Positions 25,580-35,496 of a stretch of 64,000 nt of DNA are shown here, piece after piece; the first letter of the stretch is position 1, and every line of letters starts with the position of its first letter. This stretch comes from Novosphingobium malaysiense (lineage in GTDB: Bacteria > Pseudomonadota > Alphaproteobacteria > Sphingomonadales > Sphingomonadaceae), in contig NZ_JTDI01000005.1 of NCBI RefSeq assembly GCF_000802225.1, positions 310,001 through 374,000 on the forward strand, read 5' to 3'. Both the position numbers and the translations under genes were made by a program. The notes beneath the pieces are model-generated. The model was not told the origin of the DNA. It did not search any database and was given only the letters and a program-made list of their open reading frames with translations.

Positions 25580-26910
25580 GCAAGTTGCCTGATTTTTCCA
25601 GTGAGCGGATCGAAGTGGATCTGGACGCGCATGCCTTCAACCGCGAGGCGTGGGAGATCGGCTGGGGTGATGGTCTGCCCTTGCTTCCGCCTACGCCCGA
25701 GGTCGTGGCACGTTATATCGATGCAGCAGGTATTTCCGCCGATACTGTTGTGTGTAACGTCCCGCCGCGTTTTAGCGATTGCACGGTAGAGAATGTTGCG
25801 ATCAATGCGGCCATGACCGGGGCGCCCGAAGCGGCGATGCCCCTGCTCATCGCAGCACTGCGTGCGATGGGCGATGGCGATTTCGCGCTTTCCAGCGTGA
25901 ATTCGACGACTGCGCCGGTGGTTGAGGGCCTGATTGTCAACGGTCCGATGCGCCATGAACTTGGCTTGCCGATGTCCCATAGTGTGTTTGGCGGTATGCG
26001 CAGCACTGCTCCTGCGATAGGGCGCACACTGCGTCTGATCATGCGCCATGTTGGCGGACAGGAAGGCGGTACGACTTCCCAATCGGTCTTCGGCCAACCC
26101 GCGCGAGTGTGCGGAATGGTAATGGGCGAATGGGAGGAAAAATCTCCCTGGGCTCCATTCGCGGAACGTCGCGGGGTTTCCGGCGATGCCGTCACCGTGA
26201 TACCGATGATGGGCACGGCCAATATCGTTGATACCTTCGCCGATACGGCCGATGCAATCCTCACCATGCTGGCGCGTTCGATCGCTTACATGGGCGCGAA
26301 TGCTTTTTTGGCGGTCACGCGCTTTTCCGATTTCACGATCGCGCTCAACCCGGTCTGGGCCACGATCGTGGCGAACGAGCACCCCGATATCACCGAAGTC
26401 GAACAGCTCATCTGGCAAAAGGCCGGGCTTTCGCTGGATGAATTCCCGCCCGTCTACGCCAAGAGTATTGCCCATCGTGCTGACGAGAAGGGCTTCGTGC
26501 AACTGCTCCAGGCTCCGACGGACCTCAACATCATAGTGTGCGGTTCCGAAGGATCGCTGCACTCGGCAATGCTGCCTGGCTTCTCGCACTCTCTGGCGGT
26601 TACCCGGCCTGTCGACACTTTTGGCGCTGCAGCACAGCGGCCCATGCTGGACAAGGCTCAGTTGGAGCAGGCGATCAGCGGCTTCAGTGCAGGGCTTGTC
26701 GCCGAGGGCTACAACGTGATCACCACGCCGCTCGAAGGCGGGCGGGTCTCGGTTGAGATTCAGCCCATCGGGGATGTGTGCCCGACGTGTCTTGCTCCCG
26801 CGCAGATCATGGGGCCGATGGCTGCTCTCGCGATACGCAAGGCGGGGATCGAGATTGCTGACAGCGATGTGGAAATGATCTATCCCGCAGCGGCCGAAAT
26901 CGGCCACTAG
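25576..26910 (+). CDS. UGSC-partner protein of unknown function
   Basis: This 444-residue protein has no function I recognise. It is translationally coupled to the UGSC-family gene (ATGA overlap). The N-terminal region reads GWGDGLPLLPPTPEVV. A middle region is rich in small residues (SHSVFGGMRSTAPAIGRTLR, MMGTANIVDT), and a CPTC motif lies near residue 400 (GDVCPTCLAPAQ). The paired cysteines and the coupling suggest it forms a complex or a two-step thiol-dependent reaction with the UGSC protein. A strong terminator follows within about 50 bases. Confidence 0.6.
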   Translation: MSKLPDFSSERIEVDLDAHAFNREAWEIGWGDGLPLLPPTPEVVARYIDAAGISADTVVCNVPPRFSDCTVENVAINAAMTGAPEAAMPLLIAALRAMGDGDFALSSVNSTTAPVVEGLIVNGPMRHELGLPMSHSVFGGMRSTAPAIGRTLRLIMRHVGGQEGGTTSQSVFGQPARVCGMVMGEWEEKSPWAPFAERRGVSGDAVTVIPMMGTANIVDTFADTADAILTMLARSIAYMGANAFLAVTRFSDFTIALNPVWATIVANEHPDITEVEQLIWQKAGLSLDEFPPVYAKSIAHRADEKGFVQLLQAPTDLNIIVCGSEGSLHSAMLPGFSHSLAVTRPVDTFGAAAQRPMLDKAQLEQAISGFSAGLVAEGYNVITTPLEGGRVSVEIQPIGDVCPTCLAPAQIMGPMAALAIRKAGIEIADSDVEMIYPAAAEIGH

Positions 26911-26956
26911 TCGCTATTGCCGCCGCCCGGTACCCTGGCTTGACCGGGCTTGAAAA

Positions 26957-26994
26957 AAAACGCCCCTTGCCAATTTCGTGGCAAGGGGCGTTTT
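26957..26994. terminator. Strong bidirectional terminator between convergent operons
   Basis: CGCCCCTTGCC (26961-26971) pairs perfectly with GGCAAGGGGCG (26980-26990), flanked by A8 on the left and TTTT on the right. It therefore works for the plus-strand UGSC operon and for the minus-strand operon that ends at 27003. Confidence 0.93.
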
Positions 26995-27002
26995 CTTGGG
27001 CA

Positions 27003-28532
27003 TCAGCGCAGGTTTTCCCACGCTTTGTCGATCGCCGGAGGGCAAGCCGGCACCATTTGCGAATCATAGTCGAAGCGCAGCGCCTGGCGGTTATCAGCCG
27101 TGAACTGCCTCCATCCCGGTACGCAGCCACCGTTCGGATTGCCCGAACGCGCGAAATTCACGAAGGCATCGCGCACTTGCTGCTGGCCCGACTTGGCCAC
27201 CACCTCGTTCGGCCCGAAGACCGCGGCAATGGTCTTCGTGTCGAAGTTGAGGAAGTCGCTGAACAACCATGCCGGTGTGCCGCCACCCGCGAACTTCGCC
27301 TCGGCCATCCGTACGTGGGGGAGCCACCAGTCCTGATCGGTCATCATGTCCGCGAACAGGGTGGAGGGCGTCGCGCCGGGATAGCTTTCGCGATAGGCTG
27401 CGATCACCGCATCGGTATTGTCGGTCAGGTAGGGACGGGCCTCGCGAGCGATATCCTCAAAAGTGAGCTTGCCGAAATTGGCAGGGGCCTTGAGCATCGG
27501 CAGCCAGTGATCGTAGCGCGCCGCGCCAAGCATGAGCGCAACATTCGATGACGCTCCGGCAGCCACGGCATCGATCGGACGGGCAGGCAGGCTGTCCCCG
27601 TCGAAGGAAGGGGCAAGGTGATCGTAGTAGATGTACCCTGGCACGCCCCATTCGGGATCGGGCAGAGACTGTTTCGACATCTCCTGCAATTCATAGATGA
27701 GCTTTGCAGAGTTGATGTCCTGCAGCGCGGCGATATCGCCGTTTGCGATGCCCAGGTGACGCAGGAACTGATCGGTGTGCCGATGTGCGGATTCGCGCGA
27801 ATTGCGCTTCCACAAGTCGTGACCGGCAATGATTGCAGCCTTGTGGAATAGCCCCTCGAACGCGGGCATCGCCAAGGCATGCGAAACTTTCGCACCGCCG
27901 CCGGAAACGCCGAAAATGGTGACGTTTGAAGGATCGCCACCGAAGTTGGCGATATTGTCGCGCACCCATTTGAGTGCTTCGGCGAGGTCGAGCATGCCAA
28001 CATTGGCGGCGTCAGCATATTCGGGGCCGAATTCCTCGCCCAGCGCGAGGTAGCCGAACAGGCTCAGGCGATGATTCATGCTGACGACGACCACATCGCC
28101 ATCGGCAACGAGTTCGCCGGGGCCGGATTCGACATCGCCGAAGACAATGCCCGAGCCGCCATACCAGGCACCGCCGTGGAACCACACCATGACCGGGCGC
28201 GAGCCTTCGACGGAGGGCGTCCAGACGTTGACCCGGAGGCAGTCCTCCGAAATCGTGCCGGGCAGCAGACCGGGAAGCTGCGGGCACATCGGGCCATATT
28301 CGCTCGCGTCAAGCACGCCCGTCCAGGGTTCGCGCGGTTTGGGCGGAAGGAAGCGGTTGGTGCCGCCGGTCGTGGCACCATAGGGTATGCCGCGATAGGC
28401 ATTGACGCCATTTGCGGCGACCAGGCCCTGCACGCGCCCCAGGGTCGTCTCTACAACCGGCGTCAGCGGTGGGTTGGGCGCTGGCGGAAATACCTGGGTG
28501 ACACCAAGAAGCGGATTTGCATCTGCGCTCAT
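27003..28532 (-). CDS. Carboxylesterase type B family protein with altered active site
   Basis: This 509-residue type B carboxylesterase homologue keeps the N-terminal fold ([18 protein letters not shown]), the oxyanion hole FHGGAW and the nucleophile S210, but in FGVSGGG instead of the usual FGESAGG. In the stretch that normally holds the catalytic His (GAxHxxE before the VFG strand) I see [11 protein letters not shown], so the His appears missing. The acid position near LGAARYDHW is also unusual. It may be a non-hydrolytic member or use other residues. It is the last gene of the minus-strand meta-cleavage operon. Confidence 0.82.
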   Translation of the reverse strand: MSADANPLLGVTQVFPPAPNPPLTPVVETTLGRVQGLVAANGVNAYRGIPYGATTGGTNRFLPPKPREPWTGVLDASEYGPMCPQLPGLLPGTISEDCLRVNVWTPSVEGSRPVMVWFHGGAWYGGSGIVFGDVESGPGELVADGDVVVVSMNHRLSLFGYLALGEEFGPEYADAANVGMLDLAEALKWVRDNIANFGGDPSNVTIFGVSGGGAKVSHALAMPAFEGLFHKAAIIAGHDLWKRNSRESAHRHTDQFLRHLGIANGDIAALQDINSAKLIYELQEMSKQSLPDPEWGVPGYIYYDHLAPSFDGDSLPARPIDAVAAGASSNVALMLGAARYDHWLPMLKAPANFGKLTFEDIAREARPYLTDNTDAVIAAYRESYPGATPSTLFADMMTDQDWWLPHVRMAEAKFAGGGTPAWLFSDFLNFDTKTIAAVFGPNEVVAKSGQQQVRDAFVNFARSGNPNGGCVPGWRQFTADNRQALRFDYDSQMVPACPPAIDKAWENLR

Positions 28533-28689
28533 CGCGACATTCGCCTTTCAATCATTTCAAAAAGGTGGTCGAGCGAAAGCTCTATCACCGGCAATGCCCC
28601 GTCCTTGCGAAAGGTACGGGGCAGCCGCGGCTCGATCGCCGGGAAGGGAAAGGGCAGGGCGACCGGATGCCGTCCTGCCTTGCTGGCCG

Positions 28690-30132
28690 TTACGCGATGG
28701 TGACGGCGGGTTCCTTGCGCGTGTTGATGGTCTGGAGGTTGGTGAACTCGGCCAGACCCTCATGAGCATTGGTCACGCCGATGCCCGACTGCTTGTGCCC
28801 CCCGAAGCTGGCGAAGGGCGAGAAGGTGTGGATTTCGTTGATCCAGATGACACCGGCCTCGATGCGCTCGCCGATGGCCTTGGCCTTTGTCCAGTCCGAC
28901 GACCATACCGATGCGGCAAGCCCCATGTCGGTGTCGTTCGCGCGGGCGATCACGTCCTCGATGTCGGTGAAGCGCATCAGCGGCAGAACCGGGCCGAATG
29001 CCTCTTCCTTGACCACGCGCGCATCCTCAGGCGGGTTGTCGTAGATCGTCACCGGCACGAAGTAGCCAGCGCCCTCGGGGACTTCGCCGCCCAGCACGGC
29101 CTCGTACCCGTTGGCCTTCGCATCGGCGAGCAGGTCCTTCACCTTCTCGAACTGCATCTTGTTCTGGATTGGTCCGAGCTGCACACCCTGCTGCGAACCG
29201 TCCCCCATTTTCACGGTGCGCGCATATTCAACCAGTTCGTCGCGCAGTTCATCGTAGATGTCGTCATGGATGTAGAGGCGCTTGGCTGCGCAGCAGAACT
29301 GCGCACTGTTCTGGAAGGCGGCCCAGAAAAGTTCCTTGGCCATCTGCTTTGGATCGACATCGGGCAGCACGATTGCCGGATCGTTGCCGCCCAGTTCCAG
29401 CGTGATGCCCTTGAGATTGGATGAGGCCGACTGCATCACCTTCTTGCCCGTCTCGGTCGAGCCGGTGAAGCTGATCTTGGCAATATCGGGATGTCCGGTC
29501 ATCCAGGCGCCAAGGTCGTTGCCGCCCGAAACCACGTTGAGCACGCCGTCGGGCAGGACACCGCGCAGCATCTCGCCGATCTTGAGCGTGCACAGGGGCG
29601 TATAGGGCGAGGGCTTGAGCACCATCGTGTTGCCGGCCACCAGCGCTGGCGCGATCTTCCAGATCGCCAGCAGGATCGGGAAATTCCACGGCGTGATCGC
29701 ACCGACGACGCCTACCGGCACATGGCGCATCTCGACCGTGCGGTGCTCGTCTTCCTCGATGATGCGCACGGGCAGCGACTGGGTGGCGATGCCGCCGCAC
29801 CAGGCGATCGAGCCGCCGATTTCCCAGTCGGCACCGGCCTTGGCCTTACCCTGCTCCAGCGTCAGCAGGCGCGAGAGTTCCTCGGCGTGTTCCTGCATCA
29901 CTTCACCGATCTTCGCGACCAGCGCCTGGCGCTCCTCAACCGGGCGCGCGGCCCAGGCCGGGAAAGCCGCCTTGGCGGAGGCGACCGCTGCGTCAAGCTG
30001 CTCGCGGCTCGCATCGGGAACATGGGCGATCACTGCCTCGGTCGCCGGGTTGTGGGCCTCGATCGTAGCAGCGGCCGTCTCGGCCTTGCCGTCAATCGTC
30101 ATCGTATAATCGTTGAACAGATCCAATGCCAT
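28690..30132 (-). CDS. Aldehyde dehydrogenase (second copy)
   Basis: This 480-residue aldehyde dehydrogenase has [14 protein letters not shown] at the cofactor site, the Glu in [10 protein letters not shown] and the catalytic Cys within [11 protein letters not shown]. The start is ATG 30132 after a GGGAGA ribosome site. It lies 64 bases downstream of the aldolase gene in a minus-strand operon with the lower meta-cleavage genes. The [11 protein letters not shown] form is typical of a branch often annotated simply as an ALDH of secondary metabolism or aromatic catabolism. It probably oxidises an aldehyde made in the same pathway. It is not a close duplicate of the plus-strand ALDH at 23469. Confidence 0.9.
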   Translation of the reverse strand: MALDLFNDYTMTIDGKAETAAATIEAHNPATEAVIAHVPDASREQLDAAVASAKAAFPAWAARPVEERQALVAKIGEVMQEHAEELSRLLTLEQGKAKAGADWEIGGSIAWCGGIATQSLPVRIIEEDEHRTVEMRHVPVGVVGAITPWNFPILLAIWKIAPALVAGNTMVLKPSPYTPLCTLKIGEMLRGVLPDGVLNVVSGGNDLGAWMTGHPDIAKISFTGSTETGKKVMQSASSNLKGITLELGGNDPAIVLPDVDPKQMAKELFWAAFQNSAQFCCAAKRLYIHDDIYDELRDELVEYARTVKMGDGSQQGVQLGPIQNKMQFEKVKDLLADAKANGYEAVLGGEVPEGAGYFVPVTIYDNPPEDARVVKEEAFGPVLPLMRFTDIEDVIARANDTDMGLAASVWSSDWTKAKAIGERIEAGVIWINEIHTFSPFASFGGHKQSGIGVTNAHEGLAEFTNLQTINTRKEPAVTIA

Positions 30133-30196
30133 TTCATATCTCCCAGTATTTTCAATCTGCCCGGCGTACTTGTGGACCAACACGCCGGGTGGAAGC

Positions 30197-31240
30197 TCAT
30201 TGCGTTTCGCGTTCCTTGATCATGTCGAGAGCGACATCGACGATCATGTCTTCCTGGCCGCCGACCATTTTGCGGCGGCCGAGCTCGACGAGGATGGCGC
30301 GGGTGTCGATGCCGTATTCCTGTGCGGCCTTTTCGGCGTGGCGCAGGAAGCTGGAATAGACGCCGGCATAGCCCAGCGCCAGTGTTTCGCGGTCGACGCG
30401 CACCGGGCGGTCCTGCAGCGGGCGGACGAGATCCTCGGCCGCATCCATCAGCGCCATGACGTCGCAGCCATGGTTCCAGCCTTTGCGGTCGGCGGCTGCG
30501 ATGAACACTTCAAGCGGTGCGTTGCCAGCGCCAGCGCCCATACCCGCAAGGCTGGCATCGATACGCACTGCACCGCATTGCGCTGCCACGATCGAATTAG
30601 CGACGCCCAGGCCAAGGTTATGATGCGCGTGCATACCGCGCTGCGTTTCCGGCTGGAGTACCCGGTCATACGCTTCAAGACGCTCGCGCACCCCGTCCAT
30701 GTCGAGCGCGCCGCCGCTGTCCGTCACGTAGACGCACTGCGCGCCATAGCTTTCCATCAGCACAGCCTGCTGCGCCAGCACCTCGGGCTCGATCATGTGG
30801 CTCATCATCAGGAAGCCCGAAACGTCCATGCCCAGATCGCGGGCAATTCCGATATGCTGCTTCGAAACGTCCGCCTCGGTGCAATGGGTCGCCACGCGCA
30901 CCGAGCGCACGCCCAGGTCATAGGCGCGCTTGAGTTCCTCGACTGTGCCAACGCCAGGCAGGATCAGCGTGGTCAGCACGCTGTTCTCCAGCACTTCGGC
31001 CACCGCTTCCAGCCATTCCCAGTCGGTATGCGCGCCAAAGCCATAGTTGAAGCTCATGCCCGACAGGCCATCGCCATGGGCGACCTCGATCGCGTCCACG
31101 CCCGCCTTGTCGAGCGCGCCGGCAATCGCGCGCACATGGTCGAGACCGTACATGTGCTTGATCGCATGCATGCCATCGCGCAAGGTCACGTCCTGGATAT
31201 AGAGCTTCTCGCCCGCGGCGACATCGAACTTGGCCATCAT
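30197..31240 (-). CDS. dmpG: 4-hydroxy-2-oxovalerate aldolase
   Basis: This 347-residue DRE-TIM aldolase cleaves 4-hydroxy-2-oxovalerate to pyruvate and acetaldehyde, the last steps of extradiol (meta) cleavage. Marks are TLRDGMHA (R21, D22, H25), the metal motif HAHHNLGLG, and [16 protein letters not shown]. Translation begins at 31240, overlapping the acetaldehyde dehydrogenase stop (ATGA) with a GGGAGA site upstream. A longer open frame to 31798 is an artefact running into that gene. The product forms a channelled complex with the acetaldehyde dehydrogenase in known systems, so acetaldehyde is not released. Confidence 0.95.
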   Translation of the reverse strand: MMAKFDVAAGEKLYIQDVTLRDGMHAIKHMYGLDHVRAIAGALDKAGVDAIEVAHGDGLSGMSFNYGFGAHTDWEWLEAVAEVLENSVLTTLILPGVGTVEELKRAYDLGVRSVRVATHCTEADVSKQHIGIARDLGMDVSGFLMMSHMIEPEVLAQQAVLMESYGAQCVYVTDSGGALDMDGVRERLEAYDRVLQPETQRGMHAHHNLGLGVANSIVAAQCGAVRIDASLAGMGAGAGNAPLEVFIAAADRKGWNHGCDVMALMDAAEDLVRPLQDRPVRVDRETLALGYAGVYSSFLRHAEKAAQEYGIDTRAILVELGRRKMVGGQEDMIVDVALDMIKERETQ

Positions 31241-32181
31241 GCATTCTCCCTGGCGGCCATACGCCGCTCGGCCAGCAGTTCGCCGGTTGCCTTGGCGGCG
31301 GCGGTCATGATGTCGAGGTTGCCGGAATAGCTGGGCAGGTAGTCGCCCGCGCCTTCGACCTCGAGCATGATCATGGTCTTGAGGCCGGTGAACTCGCCGC
31401 GCCCCGGGATCTTGAGCTTGTTGTTGTCGCCGAAGCGCTCGAACTGCACTTCCTGCTTGAGCCGGTAGCCGGGCACGTACTTCTGCACTTCGGCGACCAT
31501 GTCCTTGACCGACTGGCGTATCATGTCCTCGTCCGCCCCTTCGGACAGGGTGAAGACGGTGTCGCGCATGATCATCGGCGGCTCGGCCGGGTTGAGGATG
31601 ATGATCGCCTTGCCCTTTTCGGCGCCGCCCACCTTCTCGATCGCGTTGGCGGTCGTGCGGGTGAACTCGTCGATGTTGGCGCGCGTGCCCGGGCCTGCCG
31701 AGCGCGAGGATACCGAGGCCACGATCTCGGCATAAGGAACGCGGCTGGCAACGCGGCTGACCGCGGCGACCATCGGGATCGTCGCCTGCCCGCCACACGT
31801 CACCATGTTGACATTGGGTGCATCGAGATTGGCGTGCATGTTGACCGGCGGCACGGTGAAGGGCCCGATCGCGGCGGGCGTCAGGTCAACGACCTGGATG
31901 CCGTCGGCGCGCAGGGCCTCGTCGTGCACCTTGTGGGCATAGGCGCTGGTGGCATCGAAGGCGATGCCGATCTCGCCGTAGCAAGGCATCGCCTTGAGGC
32001 CCTCGATCCCCTCGTGCGTTGTGGCGATGCCGTGTTCACGGGCCATCGCCAGGCCTTCGGAATTCGCATCGATGCCGACCACGACGGCCAGTTCCATGTT
32101 CTGCGGATACTTGATCATCTTCATCATCAGGTCGGTGCCGATATTGCCCGAACCGATGATCGCCGCTTTTACGCGTGCCAT
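31237..32181 (-). CDS. dmpF: Acetaldehyde dehydrogenase (acylating)
   Basis: This 314-residue protein is the acylating acetaldehyde dehydrogenase that converts acetaldehyde, CoA and NAD to acetyl-CoA. The Rossmann start [15 protein letters not shown] and the catalytic C129 in [12 protein letters not shown] are clear. It is coupled to the aldolase gene by a four-base overlap and has a GAGGTGA ribosome site. In the DmpFG and BphIJ pairs, acetaldehyde passes through a tunnel between the two enzymes. Dmp/Mhp/Bph names are interchangeable at this level. Confidence 0.95.
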   Translation of the reverse strand: MARVKAAIIGSGNIGTDLMMKMIKYPQNMELAVVVGIDANSEGLAMAREHGIATTHEGIEGLKAMPCYGEIGIAFDATSAYAHKVHDEALRADGIQVVDLTPAAIGPFTVPPVNMHANLDAPNVNMVTCGGQATIPMVAAVSRVASRVPYAEIVASVSSRSAGPGTRANIDEFTRTTANAIEKVGGAEKGKAIIILNPAEPPMIMRDTVFTLSEGADEDMIRQSVKDMVAEVQKYVPGYRLKQEVQFERFGDNNKLKIPGRGEFTGLKTMIMLEVEGAGDYLPSYSGNLDIMTAAAKATGELLAERRMAARENA

Positions 32182-32190
32182 AGTTTCACC

Positions 32191-32979
32191 TCACACAAAA
32201 TTCGCGGTGCACGAACCGATAGGACCGTTCGCGTCACTCAGGATCATTTCGAAGCAGTCGCCCGCCTGTGCAGGGGCCAACGGCACCAGACTGCCCGACA
32301 GGATCACGTCGCCGGCATCCAGGCTCACGCCGTAAGCACCCAGAGTGTTCGCCAGCCACGCTACCGCCTGCGCCGGGTCTCCCTGCACGGCATGGCCATA
32401 GCCTTCCGACAACGGCTCGCCGTTCTTGGTCACCGCGACATGCAGGTTCGGCAGGTCGAGGCCCGCCGGATCGAGGCGCTCCTTGCCCAGAACGTAAACG
32501 CCGCAGGACGCATTGTCGGAAACCGTGTCGACAATCGCGATTTTCCAATCCTGTATGCGCGAGTCCACGATCTCGAAGCACGGCGCGATACTTTCCGTCG
32601 CCGCCAGAACATCGGCCGGCGTCACGCCCGGGCCTTTCAGCCCTTCCTTCAGGATAAAGGCGATTTCCGCTTCCGCGCGCGGCGCGATCAGCTTCTTGGC
32701 TTCGACGTCGATGTCGCCTTCCACGAACATCCAGTCGGTCAGAAAGCCAAAGTCAGGCTGGTGCACCCCCAGCATGTCTTGCACCGCCTTGCTCGTCACA
32801 CCGATCTTCTTGCCAACAACGCGCTCACCATCCGCTTCCCGGCGAGCCAGAAAGCCCAGGCTGATCGCATAGGCATCGTCCACCGTCAGCGAGTCGCATT
32901 GCTCGACCAGCGGTGCGATTGATCGCCGATCACGCAGTGCGCTGTAGAGAGCAGCCGAAAAATCTTCGCGGGTATTCAT
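32191..32979 (-). CDS. dmpE: 2-hydroxypenta-2,4-dienoate hydratase
   Basis: This 262-residue protein belongs to the fumarylacetoacetate-hydrolase-related hydratase family (DmpE, MhpD, BphH). These enzymes add water to 2-hydroxypenta-2,4-dienoate to give 4-hydroxy-2-oxovalerate, using a divalent metal. Family marks include GKKIGVTSKAVQDMLG, PRAEAEIAFIL (metal-binding Glu cluster) and ILSGSLVPLAPAQAGD. It is the first gene of the minus-strand operon, nine bases from the dehydrogenase gene, and divergent from the IclR regulator at 33113. The dienoate would come from the C-C hydrolase encoded at 45295. Confidence 0.93.
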   Translation of the reverse strand: MNTREDFSAALYSALRDRRSIAPLVEQCDSLTVDDAYAISLGFLARREADGERVVGKKIGVTSKAVQDMLGVHQPDFGFLTDWMFVEGDIDVEAKKLIAPRAEAEIAFILKEGLKGPGVTPADVLAATESIAPCFEIVDSRIQDWKIAIVDTVSDNASCGVYVLGKERLDPAGLDLPNLHVAVTKNGEPLSEGYGHAVQGDPAQAVAWLANTLGAYGVSLDAGDVILSGSLVPLAPAQAGDCFEMILSDANGPIGSCTANFV

Positions 32980-33112
32980 GGAGTTAAGTCTATCCTCTCG
33001 TCCGGTCGACGTTGCCGGCTCGAGTCACAGGTTGGCCGATTTCGTAGGATGTTGCCAATCTGAGAGGATGCAGAACTCTTGTATTTCGGGAGATTAATGG
33101 TAAACAAAGGGC

Positions 33113-33898
33113 ATGGTCACGCTGCCTTCTTCTACGTTGGCGAAGGGTTTGCGCCTGCTTAAGGCGATCGCGCTTGACGAAGGGCGCACGAGCTTGACTG
33201 GCGTTGCGGCTGCGTCGGATATTCCGCTCGCGACCGCTCACCGCCTGGCCTTGAGCCTGCAGAACGAAGGCTTCATCGTCCCTATTCGCAAGGGGCATTA
33301 CCGACTGGGCCCGGCGCTGCAGGGCATCGGCATCGGGGCGATGGATAGAGAGTCCGCCGCGGCGGCGTTCTTTCGCGCACCGCTCGCCAGGCTGGCGCGC
33401 CGATACCGCGCTTTCGGCCATTTCGGAACGCTCGAGGACGGGATGGTGACCTACCTCATCAAGGAAAACGGCACCGATAGCGAACTCTGGACGAAGGAGC
33501 GAAGTCAGCAGGAGGCCTATTGCTCTGCAATCGGCAAGTCGTTGTTGGCCTCGCTCCCCGGTGATCAGATCGAGAACTATCTGGCTGACGGCCCCTTCGT
33601 GGCGCTTACGCCCCATACCATTACAGGCGCAGATGAACTCCGGTTCGAACTCGAGACCGTTCGCAAGCAGGGATTCGCTCTGGATCGCAACGAGATACGC
33701 AAGGATCTGTTTTGCGTCGGGGTGCCGGTATTCGATGCGGCCGAGAGGATTGTCGGCGGACTTTCGGTGAGTTTCCTGTTGGGATCGCTCGATCGCGAGA
33801 CAATCCGGCGCGTCGCGCGTTCGCTCAAGCGCATCGCCAGAGCTTATCGGTGCACGACCGAGGTCGGTGACGCGAAAGAACCCGTCGAAGATATGTGA
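33113..33898 (+). CDS. IclR-family transcriptional regulator
   Basis: This 261-residue protein has an N-terminal winged helix (LAKGLRLLKAIALDEGRTSL, IPLATAHRLALSLQNEGFI) and the C-terminal IclR effector domain (ERSQQEAYCSAIGKSLLA, LDRNEIRKDLFCVGVPVFD). It is divergent from the hydratase/dehydrogenase/aldolase operon across 133 bases, the usual arrangement for a pathway-specific regulator of meta-cleavage genes such as MhpR. It is the best local candidate to bind the CKCATATGNRAT sites, one of which (33909-33920) lies just downstream of it. Whether it activates or represses is not visible. Confidence 0.9.
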   Translation: MVTLPSSTLAKGLRLLKAIALDEGRTSLTGVAAASDIPLATAHRLALSLQNEGFIVPIRKGHYRLGPALQGIGIGAMDRESAAAAFFRAPLARLARRYRAFGHFGTLEDGMVTYLIKENGTDSELWTKERSQQEAYCSAIGKSLLASLPGDQIENYLADGPFVALTPHTITGADELRFELETVRKQGFALDRNEIRKDLFCVGVPVFDAAERIVGGLSVSFLLGSLDRETIRRVARSLKRIARAYRCTTEVGDAKEPVEDM

Positions 33899-33908
33899 TC
33901 AACTTAAT

Positions 33909-33920
33909 CGCATATGCAAT
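33909..33920. promoter_or_regulatory. CGCATATGCAAT motif upstream of the 34082 gene
   Basis: The 12 bases are identical to 15921-15932. They lie 10 bases after the IclR stop and 162 bases before the next start codon, so they could control the 34082-36201 genes. Confidence 0.4.
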
Positions 33921-34081
33921 GATATTTGCGGTCCGAATTCCTCATTGTGCTATTGTGTTTTGGGGTAGGCGAATGGTTTGAAGACGCCGGTTGTCCAGCT
34001 AGCGTCAAACACGCAATTAAAGCTTCGACCGCGCCGCGCGAGGTCGAGCAGGCAATCGGTCGTGATGGGAGAAGACCTGAG

Positions 34082-34702
34082 ATGAGCGATACGGCGACCG
34101 CCGAGATCGAGCCCGAAGCAGCCGACCTGCTCGCGGAATTGCAGCAAAGGCTGGACGGGCCGGACGGCGAAGCCTGGAAAGTGACTCTTGCCCGTTTCGT
34201 ACACAAGGCAAACCCCGCACCGCTGGAGCTCAAGGCCGAAACGTTCGCTGTCGGCGGCGATAGTAAGGAAGGCCTGATCGCTCGGCTGGAGAGCAGCCTT
34301 GATCTCTATCCCGAAGCGCGCGACCTTATACTCCAGCCCGGTTTTAAACTTGCCGACGCAGCACACGAAGTCTCGTTCGCGCGTTTTCGCATCATCGACA
34401 TCTTTCAGGAGACACCGTGCTTGGGTGAAATCCTCGATGAAATGTACATGCACGGCAGAGGGGTAGTACCCTGCGAAGCGCAGGACGGCCCCTATTTCGC
34501 GCTTTCCGGCCTGGAGATCGCACCAGGCGAATCCTATTGCGTCGTCGGAAATCCGATCGCGGCCTCCGATGGCTGCCTGCGTGTATTCGTCGCCGGTTGC
34601 TATGAGTCCGGGCGGCGCTGGCTGCGGGCCGACACCAGGCCCGTACCGGATTACACCAACCCTTTCCGCATGCACGACCGGTTGATCTACCGTCTCGGCT
34701 GA
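34082..34702 (+). CDS. Protein of unknown function, tandem paralogue 1
   Basis: This protein (206 residues from ATG 34082) matches no family I recognise. It starts MSDTATAEIEPEAADLL and includes LDGPDGEAWKVTLARFV, EVSFARFRIIDIF and ALSGLEIAPGESYCVVGNP. It has no signal peptide or membrane segment. Its order of motifs parallels the next gene, so the two arose by tandem duplication and have diverged widely. Upstream DNA in the same frame to 33926 is probably not coding. A shared role in the pathway is suggested only by position after the IclR regulator. Confidence 0.6.
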   Translation: MSDTATAEIEPEAADLLAELQQRLDGPDGEAWKVTLARFVHKANPAPLELKAETFAVGGDSKEGLIARLESSLDLYPEARDLILQPGFKLADAAHEVSFARFRIIDIFQETPCLGEILDEMYMHGRGVVPCEAQDGPYFALSGLEIAPGESYCVVGNPIAASDGCLRVFVAGCYESGRRWLRADTRPVPDYTNPFRMHDRLIYRLG

Positions 34703-34769
34703 CATTTTTCCCGGCAGGCCGGCCTTGGGCCGTGGCTGCCACACAAGCCTGTTCCCCGAGGATGGATCA

Positions 34770-35414
34770 ATGACAGATATCGTAACCAAGCAGATCGCAG
34801 GGATACTCTCGACGCTCGATTTTACACCCGAGACGATGATCCAGCGTCACTTGACGGGTCCGCACGCCGATGCGTGGAAGTCTGCCCTGCGCAAGCTTCT
34901 CGATGGAGAACCGGTCTGGGCGCATACCGCTCCCAATTTTCCGTTCGGAACCACGATCGAAGTCGGTGGGATGACGTCTGATCAGCTGATCGAGGCCATG
35001 CTTGCCCAAAAGATGGGGCCTTCGGGTTACGCCCGGCACCTGCTTGCCATCGCCAATGCCGAACCTGGCGAGGTGCACACGGCAAGCTTTGCCTATGCCA
35101 AGGTGAAGGACATCACCGAAAGCGGCCAGACAAGCGAATTGTTCGATCGGCAAAGGCTCAAGGCGCTGGGGCTGGAGTTGTGCCGTCCCTCCGATGTCGC
35201 CTACCTGCGCATTGCCCATCGCGACCAGCGGCCCGGCTCCTTTTACTTTGCCGCCATGCCGCCGATCACTCTTGAAGGTGGGCCTGCGCGCATCTTCAGC
35301 ATCGGCAATGACATCGACGGCAGGACATGGTTGCACGCTGCAATTTGTGACGAAACCGATCCGGGCAGCCGCTGGCAAGCCGAGGACGGTTTCGTTTTCC
35401 GAGTCATACCCTGA
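34770..35414 (+). CDS. Protein of unknown function, tandem paralogue 2
   Basis: This 214-residue protein resembles its upstream neighbour: LTGPHADAWKSALRKLLDG matches LDGPDGEAWKVTLARFV, and EVHTASFAYAKVKDI matches EVSFARFRIIDIF. I start it at ATG 34770, after GAGGATGG. No catalytic motif is apparent. The C-terminal half has a small-beta-rich look (ITLEGGPARIFSIGNDIDGR). It may form a heterodimer with paralogue 1. Function is unknown. Confidence 0.6.
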   Translation: MTDIVTKQIAGILSTLDFTPETMIQRHLTGPHADAWKSALRKLLDGEPVWAHTAPNFPFGTTIEVGGMTSDQLIEAMLAQKMGPSGYARHLLAIANAEPGEVHTASFAYAKVKDITESGQTSELFDRQRLKALGLELCRPSDVAYLRIAHRDQRPGSFYFAAMPPITLEGGPARIFSIGNDIDGRTWLHAAICDETDPGSRWQAEDGFVFRVIP

Positions 35415-35496
35415 GTATGGACTTTCAATCGGCCGTCTACCTGTGATCCTGGTCCGGACGACAAACCAACGCACGTGATCGAATGGCTGCACCGCA

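Noticed and set aside
31241..31798. Long extension of the aldolase frame into the acetaldehyde dehydrogenase gene
   Set aside because: It is a shadow frame: the ATGA overlap and family length fix the start at 31240
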